Below are positions 35,090 to 47,400 of a stretch of DNA of 64,000 nt, in pieces. Position numbers and translations under genes: made by a program. Under the pieces are notes generated by a model. The model did no database searches. It worked only from the letters and a program-made list of their open reading frames with translations, and had not been told where the DNA came from. Within the stretch, counting starts at the first letter, position 1; each line of letters opens with the position of its first letter. Source of the stretch: Todiramphus chloris collaris (taxonomy: Eukaryota > Chordata > Aves > Coraciiformes > Alcedinidae); NCBI GenBank assembly GCA_025345505.1, contig JANVCC010000027.1, forward strand, positions 929,679-993,678, in the 5' to 3' direction.

Positions 35090-35330
35090 AGAGATGGGGG
35101 AGCAGGCTCCGGCTCCGGCCCCGGCCCCGGCCCCCGTGCCGAGCCGCTTTCTGGACGGGCCCGGAGCGCGCCGCTCGGGCAGGGCCCCGATAGCCCCGAC
35201 CCGGCCGTGATCTCCCCGACCAGGCCCCGCTTGCCCTGACCAGCTGCAGCTGGGCCCTCTGCCCCCGCCCACGAGCCCTATTTAAGCCCAGCCCAGGACT
35301 CACTTGTTTTCTTTTGAGCAGTGCGGGGTG
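35090..35330 (+). promoter_or_regulatory. Small CpG-rich segment with TATA-type core promoter
   Basis: CpG density rises sharply between about 35105 and 35225. Downstream on the plus strand lie two adjacent CAGCTG E-boxes (35241-35252), a CCCCGCCC GC box (35263-35270), a TATTTAAG TATA-like box (35279-35286) and an initiator-like CTCACTT (35299-35305). The order and spacing suit a TATA-type promoter with a start near 35302-35312. TTTTCTTTTGAGCAG at 35307-35321 also resembles a 3' splice site. No coding exon is recognisable downstream. Alternatives are an LTR promoter from an unrecognised endogenous retrovirus, or an alternative or lncRNA promoter. Open frames across it (34834-35193 plus, 34827-35303 minus) look like GC-rich chance frames. 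Confidence 0.35.
35105..35135. repeat. (CCGGCC)/(CCGGCT)n hexamer repeat
   Basis: Two CCGGCT-like units are followed by CCGGCC units. The repeat is G/C-only and CpG-rich, and forms the left part of the CpG-rich segment. Confidence 0.85.
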
Positions 35331-38300
35331 GGAGGCTATTTCTCCCCGGTGGGGTTGCTGGCCACGACGGCCCCTGGCCTGCTGCTGGCCCTGGCTGCAT
35401 GCAGGGGAGTCTGGGGCTGCTGATTCTGCCTCCAGGAAAAAACTGTCTTGTGAGGAAAATGTTAATGGTGGTTCAGCTTTAGTGCTGACTTCATCTCATA
35501 CTTTAGGTTTAGAAGTTTTTTTTTTTTGCTTGGTTGTTTTCTTGTAATTTGTCTTGTCAAATCAATTCACATCTGTAGAGCAAAAGTGAACTTTAGGCCC
35601 AGTTGTTTGAATACCTCACTGAGGAGAAAAGGAAACTTGTGCCATGTGCCAAGTTCCAGGCTCTGGTGGGGAGTTAAAATGTCAGCCAAGTGGGCCAGGT
35701 CACAACCAGCGATAAACTCTGTCCTTTCTGAGGGCTTTTAAGACTTGCTGTGTTTTGTCTATTTTGTTATGAAATTGGCTTACAGCAGCTTGGAGTTAAA
35801 TGCTTCTATCTGCTTACTTTCCTCTGATGCTTCCTATGGAAGTTGTTCTTTTAATTGAGCTATATGCAGAGTGAAAAAACAGCACTAAAGAGAAGACAAA
35901 TGTTCTGCTTCCTTCCTTCTTGAAGAGATTTCTCCCAGTCCCAAGTGCTTTTTGCCTGTGCTCCCTGGGCCCCGTGGCAGTGCCTCAAGCATGCCCAGGT
36001 TGTGGTGGTTGAAGTGGTGATGGTGTGGTGCCCTCAGCTCCACCTGGGCTCCAGCTCAGGAGGTTGGAAGCATCTGGGAGTGGGGGAGCATGGCTGTGAG
36101 AGGAGCTTTCAAAACCCTGGAGGGGCTTCTCCATTACTTTACAAGGTAGTAGCATCTCCTCTGTTACGTTAAATGTAAGGTTTAGAGTGTGGTACTGAGC
36201 AGTTGAGTTTTGCCCCTTTGTTGGGCTCTGTGGGAGTACATGTCCCAGTTAACCCCTAAGATTGAATTTTAACGCTTCAGAGGATGTAGGTAGATGGGTG
36301 AATGCTTCTTACTGAGTTCATACAGATTGGGCTGTGGGCAATGGCTGCAAAGTGCCCTGTGCCTTTGCAGGAGGAGGAGGAGGGATGATGTTGGGCAGCT
36401 GAGGGCTCCCAGCAATGGCCCAGGCCTTGCTGTGAAGGTGTGTATGTGACACAGCACTGTAGTTCCGTAGCCAGCTGGTTTTCTCCATCTTACCTCTGCC
36501 GTTTTTGTGGTGACTGTTTGCTCTTCAAATATAGCCTGTGAGAAAGGATCTCCAAGTCTTAAAAATATGCATATATAAAATAAATATCCAACTCCTCAGC
36601 CTGCCTAAAGCCCATGGTCTGCATTAAACACAGAATGCAACCCCCCCCTTTCTCGTTGGTGCAAGTCAGCTGTGTGTGCTTTAATACTGAATAGTTTCCT
36701 GAAGCCTTTCAGTGCTTTATTTGAATGAGCCCAGGTGCTTCAGAAGCAGGCACAATGGTCTAGGCTCTAACCATGATAGCCATGGTGTATGCTGTTACAG
36801 TGACCCATGAAAAAAGGCAAAATGAATGCAAAGTCTTCGTAAAATTTCAGTGAATCTACCTTTGGATACATGATGTAAAATCAAGGTTCGATCTGGGAGC
36901 TGGCTGCTCTGCTTTGTTTATATACCTCTAGTTGAAAACAGGCCATGTGTGCGCAGTATGGCCCTGTGCAAAAGAGGTGTAAAAGTTTCTGTTCAACCCC
37001 CTAATGGAAATTACTTCATTTAACAAGACTGTAAGTGGAGCACATTTGGGCTGTTTCTGTATGAGACAGGTGGAGGGGGTATTTTTTTTTACTGCAGCTT
37101 TGGCTGTTGATCAGGCTGAGTTCTTACCACAGATGGGAAGAATTGTCAGCTCCACTTAAAGGTGGTGGTGTAGGTTTAGTGGGACAACTATGCTGTAAAT
37201 GCCTACATCTTGGCTAATACCTGGGTCTATGGAAATATGTTATATAGGGTTTTTTACTAGTTGGAGACACAACTTCTCATTAGTGTTGTTAGAATAGGCT
37301 ATAAATCTATTAAAGTATTTAACTTAATAAGTAAATACATGTGCTTTTGAACAGCAGTGGCAAAGGTGTTGACCCACGTGTTGGGGGCTTTGCTTAGAAT
37401 GCCCAGATGTGCCTGGGTTAATTTAATAGCTTTACCCTGCAAGTTGTCAAAGTCAATTGGAAGATTCTCAGGTTTCAATACTATTTTCTGACAATAAATT
37501 TACCAGAACCTGGTCCTCAGCCATTATTTTATGAGAATTGTAACACCAAAGATGGAAAGAAACCCATCACTCTATCCAAGTAGTTGCTGCGGATTAGAGA
37601 GGAAATATTTGAGAAAAGGGAGCTTTGTATTCCACCTAGTTTGTTGCAAACCTTGATTATATAACAATTCTAGAGTACACCACTAAAAGAAGATGATGGT
37701 ATACATTGAAAATCTGCAAAGGAAATGTTGACTGTCCACAGGGAGGTAGGAATGACAGCACTCTTAAGTGTAAGAGGAAGCTTGAGAAATGGAATGATTG
37801 AAGCAGAGCATGACCTGCTAATTATTTTGGTGGAGGAGCAGTGGGCTCAGTGGCTCATGCCAATGGACCCCATGCATCTTCCAGTCCCAGGCAATAATGG
37901 AGTCTGACCAGGAAAAGGCCCACCTAGTACAAATGTGCTTGAACTCTTAGAAAGCATCAGGATTTTTCTGCCATCTGAGTTGTTTCTTCTGTTGGTATCA
38001 GCATATCTGGAATTCCGCATACTATTTGTTCAGTGCTTATTTCATCCTTTACTAAAAGGATCTGTCTTTGCAAAGATAAGCCACTTTTCCTCCTTCCTAC
38101 AGAGAAAAGCAAGAATGCTTGACAGCTCCTTTCTTTCTCTTTCTTCTGCTTGCTATGCAGCAAATAATCAATCTTGGCTGAATGACATCTTAGAGAAATT
38201 GCAGTTGTAAATGTGTCAGTACTTAAAAGTGCAAAATGCCCCTTGCATTTGCATAGGTGGGAAATGATAATTTACCTAAACATATGTATGGTTGAGGAAA

Positions 38301-38694
38301 GCATAAAAATAAAACTCATTTTGTAACAACAAAATCCCCAGAAAGCTGTTTGAGGGTATTGGGTTATTTACCTGAAGAAAATTACAGTAATGGTCAGCAC
38401 TGTGGAGACTTAAATAGGGAGCTCCCAAATAAGTCCCAGAAAAGAGAGGGTGCCTAATTCTGAGTGGTGCTGAGCACCCTTGCCATCAGACCCCATCTTA
38501 CAAAAGATTCTCCTCGTGCTTTCTTCAGCTGCTGCTACAAGATCAGCCATAGTGTGCCGAGTGACGCTCTGCTTTTGCGGGTTTGTTTGTGACGACTTTT
38601 CCTTTACCCACATTTTTTTTTTTTGCACAATGTATTTACCATTATTTCAATACTAAGGCGATAACACGCATCGATCCCTTAAACACATATGCTT
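35331..38694. other. Noncoding DNA, nothing recognised
   Basis: If the segment at 35.1-35.3 kb is a promoter, its first exon would start here, but no exon with a clear donor site or coding pattern is visible. The rest is ordinary CpG-poor noncoding sequence. Confidence 0.5.
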
Positions 38695-38893
38695 TAGTGC
38701 TTTTCCCAGTGGCACCTGGGCAGGCTTTGCACACAGTGATCAATCGCTAACCTTCACAAAGCCCTCTCCATCTCTCAGTTACACAGCTAGGGAACTGAAG
38801 GAGAAGGGTGTTGAAAGCCTTGCCCAAGGTCACACAAGGAGTTGGGAGCTGACTGTTTTTAATCCTAGATTTCAACCTCAGACCGCATGGCTG
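38695..38893 (-). mobile_element. MIR-type (CORE) SINE, minus strand
   Basis: CTTGCCCAAGGTCACAC at about 38820-38836 is the exact reverse complement of the MIR hallmark GTGTGACCTTGGGCAAG. It is preceded by ACACAGCTAGGGAACTGAAG (the CAGTTTCCC region) and followed by the 5' part (GATTTCAACCTCAGACCGC, matching the TGGGTTYRAATC/box-B-like region). Leftward, CTTTGCACACAGTGATCAAT corresponds to the MIR 3' segment ending in the AAAGYGC-like motif. The copy spans most of the element. MIR amplified before the amniote radiation, so a copy this legible in a bird-like genome may have been partly preserved. Confidence 0.75.
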
Positions 38894-40215
38894 CCATGTA
38901 AGGATGTTTATGTTTTGGGCAGGGTATGGGAAACAGTCTTGCCACAGTGACTTTCCAGGTCGGTGACTATTCCTTTATAAATCATAAACTTTCCAAAGCC
39001 ACATGTCTGAAGTACAAACACGAGGGATACTGCAGGGGCATGGAAGCTGATGGAGCGAGGGTGCAGATTTCTCCATAAGGGAAGCCGCTGATGTGTTCCA
39101 ACATCACTTGGTTTGCCACCAACCAACAAGCTGGTGACGGTGGCTCTGACTTGCAGTCAGTCTGGGCGAGGTATTTGTTAATATTGCTGCAACAGATACT
39201 CATTATAAACTACAGTTACCCACAGTTTACTCTGTTTATACAACCATTTAGTGGTTATTTATTAAAAATAAAATTTATGTATGGTTATTGGAAGTATATT
39301 TTGGCAGGGAAGTGACCTTGGCAGAAATATGTCTGAATCAACACTCAGCTAGCAGTCACTCTTTATGTTGTCATATAAAACCTTGTTAAATAATATTTTG
39401 TTTCTATCTTCAATTGCTGTTATATAAGGCCAGTAATGAAAATCTCCCAAAGGATTGGTAAATGGAGTGAGTTTTTTCTGTATGTTTTATCCATAAAGAA
39501 CTAAGCCAATGAGTGTCAACATTACTGCCTCGTTGAAGTGCTTGCTATAAACTTTGATAGTAAATTGTTTACTTTTAGATTTTTGCAGGTATAAAAGTTC
39601 TCTGCATTTAAATACAATTTGAATAGCTTTTTGAGAACTAAGGATAATTCACATTCAGAAAGCACTTAACTTTCACTTCAGTGGGACTGCTCACATGCTT
39701 AGAGTTAAGTGGTTGGCTGAATTGCTTAATGCTCAGAAAAGATAGTAAAAATAAAACTAGGGAGAAACCTCAGGTTCAGACAGGGGAGCAGTGCCAAAAG
39801 CGATCATACTTGTGAGACTTTTAGAGACACTGTAATGTCAGTGTACCGTCTAATTGGCATTCACTGTCATTTCTGTACAGCTCCATTCTCACACTTTTTC
39901 CTCAGTTTTTAGTGACTTTGGGGTTTTTTAGCCTTGAAAATAAAACGTTTGCATGCGAGCTGCTGGACTGAAAGCTGCTATATAAACCTAAGAAGTAGGG
40001 ATTTTGGCATGGTAAAGCATATTTAAATATACTAATATAGTTTAATGTGAGGCAGAAGTGGTTTCCATTTGGCAATAGAACAGACAATATTAGTAGCAGC
40101 TATCCTGCTCCTCTGCACTCAGAGTAAAGTATAACTTGTTCCACGGGAGCTTTATTGGAGTACAAGGCAATGCCCTTTGTTTATCAGTGGAATGGTTGTC
40201 AGTGTTTATCACACA
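38894..40215. other. Noncoding DNA, nothing recognised
   Basis: AT-rich noncoding sequence with no gene, RNA or repeat family visible. Confidence 0.55.
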
Positions 40216-40237
40216 GGAGAGGAGGAGGAGGAGGAGG
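40216..40237. repeat. (GGA)n microsatellite
   Basis: GAGAGGAGGAGGAGGAGGAG-type run; about six GGA units. Confidence 0.9.
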
Positions 40238-40617
40238 CATGTTCTGATACCCCAGGTATTGGTGGTGTGAGTCCAGAGGAGGCTTGAGGGTTGTGAGGAG
40301 GTTCCCCCCCCAGATGTTAGCAGTGTGACCAGGGTGGTGAGTTTGTGCTGGAGGTGAATGTGTATGGTCTGTTGACAGGAAGAAATGGCTCATCAGCTTG
40401 GGGACTGCTACAAGTAGGAGTGGAGGAGAGGCTGACCTGTTCTTGGTGGATGCTGGCTGTCACAGGAGGAGGACAGCAGAGGTGCAGACCTGTAGCTGCA
40501 CTGGCTGCCTGCAGGGACTTTCTAGCAGCTAGGTAGGCCCCTCACAATCAGCTGTTTGGACAGCTCATAAGGTGAAGAATGTATGAGAAAGGGTCTCTAC
40601 CACTGCTAGTGACTCCA

Positions 40618-40645
40618 ACTGTCCTCAAATACACTGTCCTCAAAT
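40618..40645. repeat. 15-bp tandem duplication
   Basis: ACTGTCCTCAAAT occurs at 40618-40630 and again at 40633-40645, separated by AC. Confidence 0.85.
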
Positions 40646-40945
40646 GTTGCCTTAAACCAGAGGGTATCTCACTCTGGGGCATACCTGAAGCTGCCTCTTC
40701 ACTGAAGTAAATAACCGGTCTGTCTCTTGAGTCGGGAAACCCCACCATTGAGCCTTGGTTGTCAGGGGAATGTAAAACAAACCAGCCCTTGGCTTCCAGA
40801 ACAAAAGGAGTGCAGTCCCAAGCTGTCAGGGAAAAACAAGTATGTGAAGAAAAACCTCGGGCCCTTGCTTTGGGGTAAAAACAAACAAAGGGACCCTCTT
40901 TCCTCTGGGCTGGCTGTGCTAGTGACCAGCTGGGAAAGTCTTCAC

Positions 40946-41021
40946 CCACAGTTCCCATGTGGCAGTAGCTGTTTTGCCCATGCTGATGGCACCACCTTGG
41001 TCTGCCAGGTGGGAACTGTGG
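40946..41021. repeat. Imperfect inverted repeat, hairpin-forming
   Basis: The left arm CCACAGTTCCCATGTGGCAG (40946-40965) pairs with the right arm CTGCCAGGTGGGAACTGTGG (41002-41021) at 18 of 20 positions, with the two mismatches adjacent. The loop is 36 bases. The 76-base total is near the size of a microRNA precursor, but the loop is long and pairing does not clearly extend beyond the arms. It could equally be a chance inverted repeat. Confidence 0.7.
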
Positions 41022-41437
41022 CTATGTGATGCCTTTGGGTTGGTGCCCAGCACTGGTGTGTGTGCTGAAGGCCAGTAGTGGTGGCCCTCCTGACTGTTGG
41101 GTGTCTGGAGGCCAGGCCACATGTTCCTCCCTCCTGGAGAAAATAAAGAGATTAAAAGACTCTTAATCATGTTTCTTCTGAGAGGCTCTAGCTGGCTTTT
41201 GCAGGGCTCTGGGTTGTTTTTGTCTGTAGGCCTCACCTACCTGAGTGGGCTGAAACCAGTGGTGTTTAATCTTCTTTCTTTCTCTGAGCTGAGACACTTT
41301 CTCGCTGCCCAACTGGACTCGTGTGGCAAAGGGAGCTGCTTGTGTGGTCCTTAAAGCCCATGGCTTCAGCAGTGGGCTTGGCTTGACAGCTCTCCCCGTG
41401 TCCCTCTGTCTGAGTCTCTGCTGAAGGGCTCGCCCAT

Positions 41438-41472
41438 GGCACTGGGGGGGGTGGTCAGGGCACTGGGGGGGC
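41438..41472. repeat. 21-bp tandem duplication with G-runs
   Basis: GGCACTGGGGGGG starts at 41438 and again at 41459, a period of 21 bases. The two G-runs are 8 and 7 long. Confidence 0.8.
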
Positions 41473-44400
41473 CTTGCTGCTGGTCTGAAACTGCTGTGGT
41501 ACCTGGCTGTGTGTTGACAGAGCTGGCACTTCAGGGTGGCATTTAACCCTCCCATGGTGGCATTGTGTCTGCTCCTGCCCCATCTTTTATCTTGGCAACA
41601 GAGAAGGATCTTGTGCTCCGAGACCAACTGTGTGCGAGGTTCAGTGTGTGAGAAGACTTGGGATCACTTCTGGTACTCTCCCTTCAGTGGTATTTTTGCT
41701 CTAAGCCATGGTGTTTGCAGTCCCTCATGCTCAGTGAGAGTCTCTGGGGAGAACCTGGGAGCACTGCAATACAGAGGAGGGATCAGTGCAGAGAAAGGAT
41801 ATAATGCAGGGAGGAGAAAGGCTTAGGTTGATACCTTTGAGAGCTGGATTTGAAGCCTTTCAAAAAGCTCTTATGAAATTGCTATTACTTTTGTATCTGG
41901 TTTTGTGATGTTTTTTCTCTGTACATCATGGTATAATAACATACAATATGTTCCTTAGATTTAAGGAGAGAACTGCGTGCTGTGCTGTGCATAGAGCAGT
42001 GAAGTGCCCTTTATCCATAGGCCAGCAGGAGCTGTCAAGTGAGCATTGCTCTTTGTAGCAACCTGAGGTGTGCAGTTAGGATCTGGAGTTCATAGTCACT
42101 TCTCGTTTGTTTGGATTTGAGCCTAAAAGGGCTAACATGGGAGAGGAGCATATCCTGTGATTACTAAGAAAAAGGCACAAGGGAAAAAAGGGGCCATTTC
42201 ATATGGCTACAGCCATCGCCTCCACACAAGTGTGGCTTTTTTTTCCCCCCAAACGTCTGGGTGTTTATTTATCAGACCTTAAATGTGCACTACTCCCACC
42301 CTTTGATAGCTTTTCCGTCTCTACTGCAGAGCAGCTCAAGAAGCTGAGAAAACTGTATCCTGGAAAAACACATTGCAGGAAATGGTATTTACCGTTTGAT
42401 CTTTGGATCCTTCCTCTGCTGTGATAGACAATAACTTGTTTTGTCTCTGCTTGGGGAACAGGCTTTCTTCATTTAGATTTATGGCAATGGCTTATTACTG
42501 GTTGAGGAGGCTTCAGTGCCTTTGATAAAATAAGGGAAGAAAGACCATGTTTTCCACTTCGCTTACAACTTTCCGTACTGTCTGGAGGCAAAGGAGTTTT
42601 TCAGAGGTACAGATTTGATTGCTAGATATTAATTGCATTAGCTTGGGTGCTGCTGCCTTGACTTTGAAGTGTCACTCGGTTCACAGCCCTACTGATCTGA
42701 GGCTTTGTAGAGTAATCTGGCTACAGCAGAGTGAAAGTTCCGGGCACTTGACCCAGAACAGAGCATTTACGCAGTCAGTTAAGTGTTTGGAGTGCAGTGT
42801 GGGGCTGAGTGTTCCCCTCCAGATCCTTGCAGGGTGAATTGTTTGTGTTGACATATCCAGTATGAGCTTGGGGATGAGAATCTGGACTACTAAAGGAGAA
42901 AAACTGGAACCCATGCAGAGAGGTGGTACGAGCCTCTGGCACATGCCTGAAGCTTTCCTATGGAGTTCTGAGAAACAGGACTGCTTTATATTTCTTGAGG
43001 TGCATTTCATTGAATCTTTCTAGGGTGCTGCTGGGTAGGATTCGCTGCCTCTGCCTTTCTTGAACTCCCCCTGCCTTGTTCTGTTGAGGGGGGTGCACTG
43101 ATTGAGTGACAATCTCAGTCCCCTCCTGACAGGATCCAAATTCTATCCCAAATTATTGCTGGTTCCGTTGGGAATGCCAGGCCAGTGTGGTGAGGTTCTT
43201 GACTCCTGGCAGGAGGAACTGCAGATGCTGCAGCTGTCTTGCTATAATATGTATTACACAGGTTAGTGTCTGAAACATCTATGTCAGTGCCTCCCAGGCA
43301 CTCTGGGAAGAGGGAAACTTCAACAGTTAAGTGTGAATTGGTAGCAGTAGCATAACATGCTTTCAGTCCTTTTTCAGCCCATATAACTTCTTTCAGTATT
43401 TCACAGAAAAGTAAAATTCCAGGGTTTAAAGTTGGTAAAGGAGATGTCAAGATTTTGAGAGTGAAGTTTGTGGAAAAGTTCTCCATTTCCTCTATCTGGT
43501 TATGAGGCTTTGTATTCATTGTATTTTAAGACTGCTTTATACACCTTCAGCATGGCACCCTTTGGGAGGTAGAAAGGATATAATCATGAAGGGAAGACCA
43601 ACAAGAAGAGGAGGGGAAAAATGTAGCGGTAGATTTTTCTACCTTCAAACATGCTTGGTTATAGAAGCCGTAGGAAGCACAAGGTTGAGAATTTCTTACT
43701 GATTTACTACTTTGTGCTGCCACTGCAAACCTTTGATTTCAATCTTTTCTATTTGGCTTACTTTAAAATAAAACAGATATCATTTCAAATCAGAAGTAAA
43801 ACTTTATATGTAAATAAAGCTTTTGTGCAGTAAGGAACAAGTAACAAATCAGTGAAAATCTACCTCTTGCCATATAAATTTTCTGGTTTGCTTTATTTGC
43901 TAGTCCTGATGGTCTTTAGTCTCCAAGATCTACAATCATGCGACAGCTTCCTTTTTTTAAGAACACTTACGCTTGAATTTTCCTGAGGATAAAAGCCTTT
44001 TTATACAGCTGTATGCTTTCATGAAGAATTAATGACTTGATAAACATAAGACTGTTATTGTTTATGCAAATGCAGTCAGCTCCCTGAAAAGCAGGCCGGG
44101 TTGCGTACTGTGTGCATGATTTAGTGCAAGAAAAAGAAAATATTTCTTTTTGTAGGAAAACAAAGAGTGGGATCTCTGATATAAACACCAGTCATTTCAT
44201 ACATAAAAAAATTCTCCTCTCTTAGAACTCCCTGCTTACATCATCCCAGTTCTTTTTTTGTCTGGGTGAGGAATGGCAAAGGACCAAGGCCAAGCAGTTG
44301 AGTGCAGTTTTCTGTAGCTGCTCATGGGTCTCTCAACAGATGTAAGTTGTTAATGGATTAAAGATACTGAAGTCACAGCAAAGGCTAAAAGAAATGGTAA

Positions 44401-47400
44401 GGCTTTTGCTACTAAACCTGCATTGGTCTTGTAAGACTACACCTGAGTCATCATTTGCTTTGTGTGGTGAGCTGAGGAAGGAGAGGAGGAGGAGGAATTT
44501 TGAGGCAGTGAAGCACTTAATGGTTGTGCTGTTGTTGGTGCCTTTGGAGAGGCAGATAATGGAGCCTTTTCTGCCTTAGAGTTCAGGAGACTGTTCTGAA
44601 ATCCACATTTTCAGAAACCTCTTTATGAGGAGTCATTCTAGAAACGGATGTGATGGTGACAGCCAGTGATAACAAATGTATTCCTGATCTTAAGGTTATG
44701 TTTGTAAAAGCCTTGACCAGGCTCCCAGTTATGGGTCTAGGTTTTGTTTGGGGCTGCTAACCGGGGGCATGGTTTGGAGTGTTTTGTGCCCCACAGATTG
44801 CAGAACACTGAAGCCAGTGACAGAATTTCCATTGCACAGGAGAAAGCCAGAGTGGGCTTCCAGCAGGAATAATGTGTATGCGATAGACATGTTAATTTAC
44901 AGACACATTTTTTTATTTGACAGTGTAAGTACAACTTCCTCTTCAGACAGTACTAGTTACTGTTGCCTTCTTTTTCACTTCTGCTGAGAAAATAAACATA
45001 GAGCTCAAGGTGTAAAATATATGTAGAACTGATGTTTCCAGAGAAAGCAGCCTCAAGTCTTGACTACAGAGAAGGTCAAGAAGCAGTATGGCTGACAAGA
45101 AAAGTCAAGCTTATGATTTTGAGAAGGGAGTGGTGCCAGGACATGTGATTTTATTGTTTTTTTAGTAGTTGTGGTTGGCAATGTTGATAACTGGCATATA
45201 GCTCCTGTTAACTTGTACAGAAGCTTAATGTCAGTGCGGGATCAAGCTCTGCACAATGATTCAGAATGTTAAGCTTTTGACTCATTTGAATACTAAGTAG
45301 TAATTTTACAGGTAGGAGTGGATGTGGAGTAACATACGGTTTTATCTGTGTCCATGGGCATTGTGATTCAAAGGATCACAGAGTAGAGCAGTTTGTAGTA
45401 ACCAATTGCAGAGGAGAGCTGGATTCTTTTCTGTGTACCATATTGAACTGTAGCATTTAGAATTGTAGGTCCTATTCAGGTCTCCTTACCCGGAAAAATA
45501 TTGTACTGAAATTAAATATTCTGTAGTGGATATGTGTCTAACAATAAATAATCACCAACAGCCTGAAGTACTTGCTGAGGTATAGCTGTGAAATGTCAAC
45601 AAGATATTTCAAGAGCACTTGCCAGAAATTATGCGTGGAGAGAGTCTCAAATCCCTGCTTTGAAGATAGGATCTGATTTTAAAAAGCAAGCACAAAAAAA
45701 GTCCTGCCTTTCATGACCTAACTTCTGCTTCTGTTTTTTCCTACTTTTTACAGTTCCTTACGTAGGCTTCATGAAGAATGTTAGGTTGGGGCTGTGCTTC
45801 CATTCTATCAAAGCTGGACACCTAAGATGCTTCCTGCTTGCCTACATTTCATGATCTCAGCATATTTATGGATGGAATCCACCACTGTTTTTGCTGAGGT
45901 GCCAGAAACCATCTAGTCACAGCAGGACTGAGTGTAGCACTGACTAATTTTCCTGGCCACTCACTAATTTGCTCTGGTAAAGCCCATGCTGACATATTTC
46001 TGTAGCTCTGCTTGATGGTGCTGGATTAAACTAATGCTGGGATAGCCTGCCCTAGAGTGACACTGTTGTAAGGACATGGATGTAAGAGGAGCTCTGCAGC
46101 CTCAGAATAAAGGGTGACCTTGCTGCCTGCAGCAGTCACCAGAAGTGTCTGCAGCTTACCAATAGGGCAAGTATGTAGGAACACTTCATCCAGATGCTTT
46201 TGGCTTTTCAGTAGTTTGCAGATCTGAGTCTTTGAAAGCTGTGATGGCTTCTATTATTTGGTGACCTTTTAGTGTTTCTCTTGACTAATTTGTGCAGTCC
46301 CCCTTAAGAAAACTTTGGCATCTGCAGCATCCTTTGTCAGAAATTGTCCTGTACTGTAGTTGAACTAGAAATCTGTGATGTATCCATAACCTCTTTGTTT
46401 AGAACCTACCACTTCTCAGCTTCGTTTAACAGCCCCTGATTCCTGTGCTGTGTGAGCCTGTTCTGCTGTGGTTGTGCCCTCTTTGGGGTTTGGGTCTGCA
46501 CGTGCCTGTAAAATATCACGTGGGGATGTAAGAGGTGGCTGCATCAAACTGCACCGTAGCATATTTGCATTATTTTTCCTGAACTTTATGCCTGTGTGGT
46601 AGCTCCTAACAAATGGTTTTGCTGCAGTTGGATTAGGGAAACCCAAGGATGCAGTTGGGACTGTTCTGTTGCAGACTGCAGTGGTTGGGAGCAATGCCAT
46701 CATCCTTGGATCCTGCAAGAGAATTAAATGAAAGACCAAGAAAATTTAATTTGCTGAGGCATTATTTAATCTCGTGAAACATGATGGCCAGAATCTTTTT
46801 GTTCTCCTATTTAGCGGGGAAATCATTCTTAATATTTTAAATGATAGTACAGAAAATGAAGGACTTAACTGCTGAGTGACGGCGTCTGAAGTTCTGCCTG
46901 GTAGTAGCTGAGCGATGTGATGAGAGGGCAGCTTGTGTCTATGCACAGTTCAAATAAGCTTGAGCAATTTAATTTTTGTTTTTCTTTCTCAGGTCTGAAA
47001 GTGAGGGAGGCTGTTCTTGTTGTAAATGATGAGAGCGAGCCAAGGAACCTATTGCTGGTGTCAAAATCAATTGTGTGTGTGTTGTGGTCACTCCTGGCAA
47101 GAAATAGGGTTACTACATATGTAATAGAGAACATTGAGTGTCTCAGCATCAGGAGAGCCATGTCAAGAACTCCTCAGCGTAACTTTGTTTTCTTGGTGCT
47201 GTTTGTGACAGTTTCTCACTAGTCTGGCTCCATTTTCTTTTTACATACCTACCGTTTTGGATCTGATGGTAATTAGTGGGAAAGTATCCTTTAATCAATA
47301 ACCAAATAGCAGCTCTGTGCTTCTGGTGAATGTTACTGTGATAACCATGCCCCCAGGCTGGGTTCTTTTGTGTTCTCAGGGTTTAATCCTGACTAATTCG

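Noticed and set aside
34827..35303. 158-codon minus-strand and 119-codon plus-strand frames over the CpG-rich segment
   Set aside because: They overlap on opposite strands, consist of Arg/Pro/Gly-rich translation of a hexamer repeat, and are explained by lack of stops in GC-rich DNA.
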